Assembly: GCF_018129085.1 (NCBI RefSeq)
Contig: NZ_JAAGBB010000002.1
Span: 124,001 to 188,000 of the forward strand
Reading direction: 5' to 3'
From: Plastoroseomonas hellenica
GTDB lineage: Bacteria > Pseudomonadota > Alphaproteobacteria > Acetobacterales > Acetobacteraceae
Length of the DNA: 64,000 nt
Shown here: positions 15,733 to 22,601 of the stretch, piece by piece
Position numbering within the stretch: the stretch's first letter is position 1
Layout of the letters: each line of letters opens with the position of its first letter
Notes under the pieces: model-generated
Seen by the model: only the letters and a program-made list of their open reading frames with translations
The model's database searches: none
Told to the model about the DNA's origin: nothing
Position numbers and translations under genes: made by a program

Positions 15733-16182
15733 CTACCCGGCGGGCGGGGGGAGGAACTCCACCTCGTGCTCCGCCGCGATGCGCACCACCTCGGCCGGAT
15801 CCGGCACGTTGTGGATGCGGGTGAAGAGGGTGTGCAGGCTGCGCGCCGGGGTGACCCAGAAGAGCGCGCGCACCGGGGCGTTGCTCTTGTTGAAGATGCC
15901 ATGGCTCTGGCCGCGCGGCAGGCGGATCAGGTCGCCGGCGCGGGCGGAGGCGGGGCTGCCGTCCAGCAGCAGCTCGAACTCGCCCTCCAGCACGCGGATG
16001 AACTCCTCCTGCGTCGCATGGATGTGCGGCGGCACGAAGGTGCCGGGCGGGAAGAGGGTGTCGAAGGCGAAGCAGCTCTCGGTGTGCGCCACCGGGCGAT
16101 AGGTCTGGCCAAGGATGTTCCAGACGGTGCCGCCTTCGCTTTCGCCGGCGCGGGTGACGCCCGCGGTGAGGGTGCTGCTCAT
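15733..16182 (-). CDS. Cupin-domain protein
   Basis: This 149-residue protein has a single cupin barrel. The metal-binding set is visible as H53-x-H55 followed by E59/E60 (PPHIHATQEEF) and H94 (RGQSHGIFN), giving the usual His/His/Glu/His site. Such proteins are dioxygenases, isomerases or sensors. It is the last gene of the second Liv importer operon, overlapping livF by 4 bases, so it probably acts on the imported compound. Its substrate is unknown. Confidence 0.87.
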   Translation of the reverse strand: MSSTLTAGVTRAGESEGGTVWNILGQTYRPVAHTESCFAFDTLFPPGTFVPPHIHATQEEFIRVLEGEFELLLDGSPASARAGDLIRLPRGQSHGIFNKSNAPVRALFWVTPARSLHTLFTRIHNVPDPAEVVRIAAEHEVEFLPPPAG

Positions 16183-16874
16183 GCGTTCTCTCCCAGGTGA
16201 AGATGGCCACGCGCCTCCGCGGAGGCAGCGAGGGCGGTGCTGTCGCCGCTCCAGACAACGCGCCCCTTGGCGATGATCGCATGCCGGTCGGCGATGCGCA
16301 TCACGGCGGCCAAGTTCTTGTCGATCAACAGGATCGCCAGGCCCTCCGTCTTCAGCCGCGCCAGGACCTGCCAGATCTCGGCCCGGATCAGCGGCGCCAG
16401 GCCCTCCGTCGCCTCGTCCAGGATGAGCAGCTTCGGGTTGGTCATCAATGCGCGGCCGATCGCCAGCATCTGCTGCTCCCCGCCCGAGAGCCGGGCGCCG
16501 GGATTGCCGCGGCGCTCGGCAAGGCGAGGGAACAGAGCATAGACCCCCGCCAGGTCCCAGCGGCCGGGGCGGGCGGTCGCGACCAGATTCTCCTCGACCG
16601 TCAGGGTCGGGAAGATCTGCCGGCCTTCCGGCACCAAGCCGAGCCCGCGCTGCGCGATGCGATGCGGCGGCAGGCCGGTGAGGGGCACACCGTCGAAGGT
16701 GACGCGGCCACCGCGAGCCGGAAGCAGGCCCATGATGGCGGAGACGGTGGTCGTCTTGCCCATCCCGTTGCGGCCGAGCAGCGCCAGGACCTCGCCGGCG
16801 CCGATCCTGAGGTCGACGCCGAACAGCACCTGGCTGTCGCCATAGCCGGCGGCAAGACCCTCGACACTCAGCAC
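16179..16874 (-). CDS. livF: ABC transporter ATP-binding protein (LivF family), second system
   Basis: This 231-residue ATPase starts with GTG. Walker A is GRNGMGKTT (34-42), the signature LSGGE lies near residue 129 and Walker B is LLILDEATEG. RGLGLVPEGRQIFPTLTVEEN is family-typical. The switch-region His is Lys in LLIDKNLAAV, a small deviation from the usual E-Q/H-N. It overlaps the livG stop by 7 bases and is followed by the cupin gene. Confidence 0.93.
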   Translation of the reverse strand: MLSVEGLAAGYGDSQVLFGVDLRIGAGEVLALLGRNGMGKTTTVSAIMGLLPARGGRVTFDGVPLTGLPPHRIAQRGLGLVPEGRQIFPTLTVEENLVATARPGRWDLAGVYALFPRLAERRGNPGARLSGGEQQMLAIGRALMTNPKLLILDEATEGLAPLIRAEIWQVLARLKTEGLAILLIDKNLAAVMRIADRHAIIAKGRVVWSGDSTALAASAEARGHLHLGENA

Positions 16875-17626
16875 GGGATCTCCTCCTCGCCGAGATAGGC
16901 GGCGCGAACGGCGGCATCGGCACGGATCGCGGCGGGCGTGCCGGTCGCCAGCACGCGTCCCTGCTCGAGCACGGTGACGCGGTCGGCCAGCGCGAAGACC
17001 GCGTCCATGTCGTGCTCGACCAGCAGGATGGCATAGCGGTCGCGCAGCGCGCGCAGGATGGCGATGAGGCGCGCGGTCTCCTCCTGGCCGGCGCCGGCCA
17101 GCGGTTCGTCCAGCAGCAGCGCGCGCGGCTCCGTCGCCAGCGCCAGTGCCAGTTCGAGCTGACGCTTTTCACCATGGCTGAGCGCGCCCGCCTGCATCGT
17201 GGCGCGTTCGGCGAGGCCGACGGCCTCCAGCGCCGCCATCCCCGCCGTGTTCAGCGTCGCATCGCGCGCCGCCGCGCGGAAGAAGCGGAAGGAGGAGCCG
17301 TGCCGGCGCTGCGCGGCCAGCGCTGCGTTCTCCAAGGCGGAAAACCCCGACAGGATGCTGGTGATCTGGAAGCTCCGCGCCAGCCCGGCCCTGACACGGG
17401 CGGGGAAAGAGAGGCGCGTGATGTCGCGCCCGCCGAAGATCACCCGGCCCGCATCGGGCGCCACCGTGCCGCTGACCTGGTGGATCAAGGTGGTCTTGCC
17501 GGCGCCGTTCGGGCCGATGATGGCGTGGATCTCACCCATGCGCAGATCGAGCGACACGCCATCGGTCACGGCAAGGCCGCCATAATGCTTGCGCAGCCCG
17601 TCGAGGATCAGCAGGGGCTCAGCCAC
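16868..17626 (-). CDS. livG: ABC transporter ATP-binding protein (LivG family), second system
   Basis: This ATPase of about 252 residues has Walker A GPNGAGKTT, signature LSHGEK, Walker B LLLDEPLAGAG and LLVEHDMDAVF. I used the GTG at 17626 because the family sequence begins at EPLLILDGL and overlap with livM is then 8 bases; an ATG at 17647 would add seven residues. The C-terminus YLGEEEIPC matches LivG proteins. Confidence 0.92.
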   Translation of the reverse strand: MAEPLLILDGLRKHYGGLAVTDGVSLDLRMGEIHAIIGPNGAGKTTLIHQVSGTVAPDAGRVIFGGRDITRLSFPARVRAGLARSFQITSILSGFSALENAALAAQRRHGSSFRFFRAAARDATLNTAGMAALEAVGLAERATMQAGALSHGEKRQLELALALATEPRALLLDEPLAGAGQEETARLIAILRALRDRYAILLVEHDMDAVFALADRVTVLEQGRVLATGTPAAIRADAAVRAAYLGEEEIPC

Positions 17627-18530
17627 GATGGCGCCCCGCCAGGCCATGCGGCAGGAAGATCACCGCGAGGATCAGCAGCGGGCCGAAGATTAGCCGCCAA
17701 TGCTCGGTGAGCGTCGCGAGCTGCTCCTCCGCCACGACGAAGGCGGCAGCACCCAGGATGGCGCCGGGCAGGCTGCCGACACCGCCGAGGATCACCATGA
17801 ACAGCAGCTCCCCGCTGCGCTGCCAGGCGATGGCGGACGGGGCGACGAACTCCGTCGCATTGGCCATCAGGAAGCCGGCGAGGCCAGCGACGGCGCCGGC
17901 GATCGCATAGGCCGCCAGGCGATAGGCATAGGGCGCGAAGCCCATCGCCTCGGCGCGTTGCGCGTTCTCCCGCGTCGCGCGCAGCACGCGGCCGAAGCGG
18001 GAGGCGAGGATCGCGCGCAGCAGCAGCCAGGCACCGGCGAGCAGCGCAAGGCAGAGATAGTGGAAGGCGAGGCGGTTCTCGAGCAGCCGGTGTCCGGCGA
18101 TCTCAGTACGCGCATAGAGCGTGTAGCCGTCGTCGCCGCCATAGGCCGCGAGGGAGGAGGCGGTGAAGAAGGCCATCTGCCCGAAGGCGAGCGTGATCAT
18201 GATGAAGTGCACGCCGCTGGTGCGGATGGCGATGGCGCCGGTCAGCAGCGCGAAGAGCGCGGCGGCCGCGACGGCGGCGGGCAGCACCAGCAGCGCCTCC
18301 GTCACGCCATGCGCGTCGAGGATCGCGACCGCATAGCCACCGACGCCGAGCATCGCGGCATGGCCCAGGCTGACGAGGCCGGCACCGCCCACCAGGAAGC
18401 CGAGGCTGAGTGCCGCCAGCGCCAGCACCATGGCGCGCGCCATCAAGGTGAATTCGTAGCTGCCGGAGAAGCCGAGCCAGGGTGCCGCGGCCAGCAGCGC
18501 CAGCAGCAGCGCGGGCGACCACCGCATCAT
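17619..18530 (-). CDS. livM: Branched-chain-type ABC transporter permease (LivM family), second system
   Basis: This 303-residue multi-span membrane protein carries LSLGFLVGGAGLVSLGHAAMLGVGGYAVA (the LivM signature) and the loop RATRENAQRAEAMGF that contacts the ATPases. Its ATG overlaps the livH stop by 4 bases; a second ATG codon follows immediately. It contains SGVHFIMITLAFGQM, often seen in aromatic-acid or amide importers, which agrees loosely with the adjacent ring hydroxylase. Confidence 0.92.
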   Translation of the reverse strand: MMRWSPALLLALLAAAPWLGFSGSYEFTLMARAMVLALAALSLGFLVGGAGLVSLGHAAMLGVGGYAVAILDAHGVTEALLVLPAAVAAAALFALLTGAIAIRTSGVHFIMITLAFGQMAFFTASSLAAYGGDDGYTLYARTEIAGHRLLENRLAFHYLCLALLAGAWLLLRAILASRFGRVLRATRENAQRAEAMGFAPYAYRLAAYAIAGAVAGLAGFLMANATEFVAPSAIAWQRSGELLFMVILGGVGSLPGAILGAAAFVVAEEQLATLTEHWRLIFGPLLILAVIFLPHGLAGRHRG

Positions 18531-19450
18531 CCGCCGCGGACCGGGAAGAGCCCGGCAGGGCGGAAGGCGAGCACCGCCGCCATCGCGACATAGACCAGCA
18601 TGGAGGCGATCGCGGCCCCGGCCTGCCGGGCGCTGGAGGCATCGAGGATGAGCCGCATCAGGTCCGGCATCAGCGATCGGCCGAGCGTATCGATCAGCCC
18701 GACCAGCAGCGCCGCGATGAAGGCGCCGCGGATCGAGCCGATGCCGCCGATGACGATGACGACGAAGGCAAGGATCAGCACGGTGTCGCCCATGCCGGGC
18801 TCCACCGAGAAGATCGGCGCTGCCATGACCCCGGCGAAGCCCGCCAGCATCGCACCGGTCGCGAAGACCAGGGTGAAGAGGCGGCGGACATCGACACCGA
18901 GGGCGGCCACCATGCGCGGGTTGGTGGCGCCGGCGCGGATCAGCATGCCGACCTTCGTGCGCTCCACCACCAGCCAGAGCAGGCCGGCGGTCGCGAGCCC
19001 CGCCGCGATGATCGCGATGCGGAAGACCGGGTACTGCAGGCCGGGCATGATGGTGATGCCGCCATCGAGCAGCGCCGGCACCGGCAGCTCGCGCGGCGCG
19101 GTGCCCCACACCGCCTTCACGCCCTGGTTCAGCACCAGGATGACGCCGAAGGTCGCCAGCACCTGCGCCAGGTGATCGCGCGCATAGAGATGCCGGAAGA
19201 CGAGCACTTCCAGCAGCAGCCCGATCGCGAGCGAGCCCAGCAGCGCCAGCGGCAGGGCCAGCCAGAAGCTGCCCATGATCGCCGCGAAATGGGCGCCGAG
19301 ATAGGCGCCCAGCATGTATTGCACGCCATGCGCCAGGTTGATGAAGTCCATCACCCCGAAGACCAGCGTCAGCCCGGCCGCGACCAGGAACAGCAACACG
19401 CCGAGCTGCAGCCCGTTCAGCGCCTGGACGAGAAGAAGCGTCCCGCTCAC
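18527..19450 (-). CDS. livH: Branched-chain-type ABC transporter permease (LivH family), second system
   Basis: This 307-residue permease starts at a GTG that overlaps the binding-protein stop by 4 bases (GTGA). The frame is open further upstream, but the translation there is not membrane-like. LNGLQLGVLLFLVAAGLTLVFGVMDFINLAHG is the family signature, and VVIVIGGIGSIRGAFIAALLVG is the conserved region near the ATPase-coupling loop. Confidence 0.92.
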   Translation of the reverse strand: MSGTLLLVQALNGLQLGVLLFLVAAGLTLVFGVMDFINLAHGVQYMLGAYLGAHFAAIMGSFWLALPLALLGSLAIGLLLEVLVFRHLYARDHLAQVLATFGVILVLNQGVKAVWGTAPRELPVPALLDGGITIMPGLQYPVFRIAIIAAGLATAGLLWLVVERTKVGMLIRAGATNPRMVAALGVDVRRLFTLVFATGAMLAGFAGVMAAPIFSVEPGMGDTVLILAFVVIVIGGIGSIRGAFIAALLVGLIDTLGRSLMPDLMRLILDASSARQAGAAIASMLVYVAMAAVLAFRPAGLFPVRGG

Positions 19451-20625
19451 CGCATCCGGCACTCGGCGGCATAGGGATCGGTGCTGTTCTCCAGCACCTT
19501 GCGCACCGTCTCGGTCTGGAACTTGCCGTCCGGGCGGCGTGCGACCTGGCACAGCCAGAAATCCTGCACCGGGTAGTGGTTGGCGCCGAAGCGGAAATTG
19601 CCACGCACGCTCTGGAAATCGGCAGCGCGCAGCGCGGCGCGCAGGGCGTCCTTGTCGGCGGTGCTGCCGCCGGTGCGCTTCAGCGCGCTGTCCACCAGCA
19701 TCGCGCCATCATAGGCCTGGGCGGCATAGGTCGCCGGCACGTAGCTGAACTGCGCCTCGAAGTCGCGAACGAAACGCTGGTTCGCCTCGATCGGCATGTT
19801 TGGCGCCCATGAGGCTGCCGAGTAGAAGCCGAGCGCTGCTTCGCCCTGCGCCGGCAAGGTCGCCTCATCGACCGTGAAGGTCGAGAGGAAGGGGATGTTC
19901 GCGAGCCCGGCCTGCCGGTACTGGCGCACCAGGTTCACCCCGAGCCCTCCCGGCATGAAGGTGAAGATCGCATCCGGCCGTGCCGCCGCGATCTTCGCGA
20001 GCTCGGCCGAGAAATCGAGCTGGTTGAGCGGCACGAAGACCTCGTCCACCACCTCACCCCGGAAGCGGGACTTGAAGCCGGCGACGGCGTCGCGTCCGGC
20101 CTGGTAGTTCGGCGTCATGACGAAGACGCGGCGGTAATTGCTGTCCTGTGCCGCCTGGCCCATCACCGAATGAACCTGGTCGTTGTTGTAGCTTGTCGTG
20201 AAGAAGAAGGGATTGCAGCCGCGCCCGGCGAAGGTGGAAGGACCGGCATTGGTCGAGATCAGGAAGGTGTTCGCTTCCGTCACCGGCCGCATCACCGCGG
20301 CCAGGATGTTGGAGAAGACGACGCCGATCACGAAATCCACCCGATCGCGCTCGATCGCGGCGCGCACCTTGGTGACCGCGACCTCCGGCCGCAGCTCGTC
20401 ATCGATCAGCACGACCTCCACGGGCCGGCCGCCGAGCCGGTTGTCCAGGTGCCGCAGCGCCTGCTGGAACCCGTCGCGGAGCTGGGTGCCGAGCGCCGCC
20501 TGAGGACCAGTCAGTACCGCGACCAGGCCGATCTTCACCGGGGTACCCTGCGCCCGCGCCAGCATGGGCGCGGCGAGCAGCCCCGCGCTTGCGCCCATCA
20601 GCCCGCGACGTCCGATCCCTGTCAT
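19447..20625 (-). CDS. ABC transporter substrate-binding protein, Liv type, second system
   Basis: This 392-residue periplasmic binding protein leads the minus-strand operon SBP-livH-livM-livG-livF-cupin. The N-terminus MTGIGRRGLMGASAGLLAAPMLARA is a Tat-like signal (RR at 6-7), with cleavage likely after ARA/AQG. The mature part starts PVKIGLVAVLTGPQAALG, and DDELRPEVAVTKVRAAIERDRVDFVIG is the lobe I hinge region. I chose the ATG at 20625 because GGGGAG lies upstream; an ATG 21 bases earlier also exists. Together with the divergent monooxygenase cassette it suggests uptake of an aromatic acid, which is inference. Confidence 0.9.
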   Translation of the reverse strand: MTGIGRRGLMGASAGLLAAPMLARAQGTPVKIGLVAVLTGPQAALGTQLRDGFQQALRHLDNRLGGRPVEVVLIDDELRPEVAVTKVRAAIERDRVDFVIGVVFSNILAAVMRPVTEANTFLISTNAGPSTFAGRGCNPFFFTTSYNNDQVHSVMGQAAQDSNYRRVFVMTPNYQAGRDAVAGFKSRFRGEVVDEVFVPLNQLDFSAELAKIAAARPDAIFTFMPGGLGVNLVRQYRQAGLANIPFLSTFTVDEATLPAQGEAALGFYSAASWAPNMPIEANQRFVRDFEAQFSYVPATYAAQAYDGAMLVDSALKRTGGSTADKDALRAALRAADFQSVRGNFRFGANHYPVQDFWLCQVARRPDGKFQTETVRKVLENSTDPYAAECRMR

Positions 20626-20691
20626 CGCCCCTGTTCTCCCCGGCATGTCATCCCCTCGGCGATAGACCGCAAGCGCCGCCGTTCCGCAAGG

Positions 20692-21522
20692 CTATGGCAG
20701 GCGCGCCATCGCCGCCGCGCGCCCGACCAGCGGGTGCGCCGGATCGGCGAAGGGGGCCAGCACCGTGAAATGGTCGGCGCCGGGCACGGCCTCGCTGCTG
20801 CCGCCCCAGGCCGCGGCGAAGTCGCGCGTCTGGCGGAGATATTCCGGGCTCTCCTCGCCACCCACCACGGCATGCATGGGAATGCCCGGGGAAGGGAGCA
20901 AGCGCGGCGAGAAGGCGCGCGCCGTCGTCCTGTCCAGATCCATCGCCGCGACCACGCTGGTGCCGAGCAGGGGTTCCAGCTCGAAAAGGCCGGAGACCGG
21001 CAGGATGGCGCCGACCAGGCGTTCCGGCAGGCGAGCGTCGATGGCGCGCCAATCGGTCGCGGCGAGCATCGCCGCCAGATGTCCGCCGGCGGAATGCCCC
21101 ATCGCCAGGATGCGCCGCCCCGTGAGCCGGTGCAGGGCGAGCGCGGCCGCGCGCGCCTGCTCGACGATCGCGGCGAGCGGGACAGCGGGCGCCAGGTCAT
21201 GCGTCGGCACCGCCGCGCTCACGCCCCGAGCCACGAGCCCGGCCGCGCAATGGCTGACGAAGGATCCGTCCAGCGCCTGCCAATAGCCGCCATGGATGAA
21301 CATCGCGACCGGTTGCCCCTCCGCCGGGCCGAACAGGTCGAAGCGCTGGCGCTCCCCGGGGCCATAGGGCATGGCCAGACGGCTGCCCGCCGGCGCCGCC
21401 GCGCGGAAGGCGGCGGCATCGCGCGCCCAGCCGGCGATGATTGCGCCATGGCCCGGCACCCGGGCGCGGTTGTTGTATTCGCGCTCTGCGTCGAATGGGA
21501 CTTCAGCATCCATGGGCGGCAT
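20692..21522 (-). CDS. Alpha/beta hydrolase, kynurenine-formamidase-like
   Basis: This 276-residue alpha/beta hydrolase resembles the HGGxW group that includes eukaryotic-type kynurenine formamidase. HGGYW (77-81) forms the oxyanion hole, the nucleophile is S144 in GHSAGG, and the His is in GADHFTVL near the C-terminus. The opening FDAEREYNNRARVPGHGAIIAGWARDA is typical of this group. The start is ATG 21522 or 21513. It may hydrolyse an N-formyl or other amide/ester; no tryptophan-degradation genes are nearby, so the substrate is open. Confidence 0.85.
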   Translation of the reverse strand: MPPMDAEVPFDAEREYNNRARVPGHGAIIAGWARDAAAFRAAAPAGSRLAMPYGPGERQRFDLFGPAEGQPVAMFIHGGYWQALDGSFVSHCAAGLVARGVSAAVPTHDLAPAVPLAAIVEQARAAALALHRLTGRRILAMGHSAGGHLAAMLAATDWRAIDARLPERLVGAILPVSGLFELEPLLGTSVVAAMDLDRTTARAFSPRLLPSPGIPMHAVVGGEESPEYLRQTRDFAAAWGGSSEAVPGADHFTVLAPFADPAHPLVGRAAAMARLP

Positions 21523-21563
21523 TCCGCATGGCATCGCCGCGCACGGCAAGCCAGGATCGCGGC

Positions 21564-22130
21564 ATGCGCATCTACCTGGCCGGGCCGGAGGTCTTCCTTG
21601 CTGACGCGGACGCCGTCGCCGCCGGCAAGAAGGCGGTCTGCGCCGCGCATGGGCTGGCCGGCGTCTTCCCCTTGGATCTGCCCCTCGCCCCCGAGGCTGC
21701 GTCGCTCGAAGCGCATCAGCGCATCTACCGCGCCAATGAGGCACATATCCGGAGCTGCGACGCGCTGATCGCCAATCTGACGCCGTTCCGCGGCCCCTCC
21801 GCCGATGCCGGCACTGCCTATGAGCTCGGCTTCATGCGGGCGCTCGGGCGGCCGGTGCTGGCCTATACCAATATCCTCAGCGACTTCGCCGGGCGGACGC
21901 TGGCGCATCTCGGCCCGCATCTCCGCCGCCGCCCCGACGGCGCCTGGGAAGACGACCAGGGCATGGGCATCGAGGAGTTCGGCCTCGCCGACAACCTGAT
22001 GCTCGATGGCGGGGTGATCGAGGCCGGCTTCCGGGTGGAGCGCCAGGATGTGCCGGAGGCGCAGCGCTGGCACGACCTCACCGCCTTCACCCGCTGCGTC
22101 CGCAGCCTCGCTGCAACGCTTGCGCGCTGA
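21564..22130 (+). CDS. Nucleoside 2-deoxyribosyltransferase-family protein
   Basis: This 188-residue protein has the NDT fold. MRIYLAGPEVFLADA is the opening motif, CDALIANLTPFRGPSADAGTAYELGFMRALGRPVLAY holds the family motif, and E87 in TAYELG is the likely catalytic Glu. These enzymes exchange bases between deoxynucleosides or hydrolyse the glycosidic bond. It is convergent with bcp (3-base gap) and divergent from the formamidase-like gene. Its physiological role is unknown. Confidence 0.87.
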   Translation: MRIYLAGPEVFLADADAVAAGKKAVCAAHGLAGVFPLDLPLAPEAASLEAHQRIYRANEAHIRSCDALIANLTPFRGPSADAGTAYELGFMRALGRPVLAYTNILSDFAGRTLAHLGPHLRRRPDGAWEDDQGMGIEEFGLADNLMLDGGVIEAGFRVERQDVPEAQRWHDLTAFTRCVRSLAATLAR

Positions 22131-22133
22131 CCC

Positions 22134-22601
22134 TCACAGCGCTTTCGCCGCCTCCAGCACCTGCGCGGCGTGCTCGGCGGGCTTCACCTTGCGCCAGATC
22201 TTCGCGACCTTGCCGTCCGCGCCGATCAGGAAGCTGCTCCGCTCCATGCCCATGTACTGGCGGCCATACATGGATTTCTCGACCCAGGTGCCATAGGCGT
22301 CGGCAAGCTTGTGCTCGGGGTCGGAGGCGAGCGGGAAGTCCAGGCCGTACTTCTTCGCGAACTTCTCGATCGGCGGCAGCGCATCGGGCGAGACGCCGAT
22401 GACCGTGAGCCCGAGCTTGCCGAGTTGGGGCAGCGCTTCCTGCACGCCGCAGGCCTGGGTGGTGCAGCCGGGCGTGTCGGCCTTCGGGTAGAAGTAGAGC
22501 AGGTAGGGCTTGCCCTTCAGCGCCGCGCTGCTGACCTCGCGCCCACCACTGGCCGCCAGCTTGAAGGCCGGCGCCTTGGCGCCTTCGACGAGCTCCGCCA
22601 T
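22134..22601 (-). CDS. bcp: Thioredoxin-dependent peroxiredoxin, BCP type
   Basis: This 155-residue peroxiredoxin reduces hydrogen and organic peroxides in the cytoplasm. The peroxidatic Cys is C46 and the resolving Cys C51 in KADTPGCTTQAC, the same spacing as in Escherichia coli Bcp (45/50). The segment YGTWVEKSMYGRQYMGMERSSFLI is characteristic. Its ATG overlaps the glnE stop by one base, so the two are co-transcribed. Confidence 0.95.
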   Translation of the reverse strand: MAELVEGAKAPAFKLAASGGREVSSAALKGKPYLLYFYPKADTPGCTTQACGVQEALPQLGKLGLTVIGVSPDALPPIEKFAKKYGLDFPLASDPEHKLADAYGTWVEKSMYGRQYMGMERSSFLIGADGKVAKIWRKVKPAEHAAQVLEAAKAL

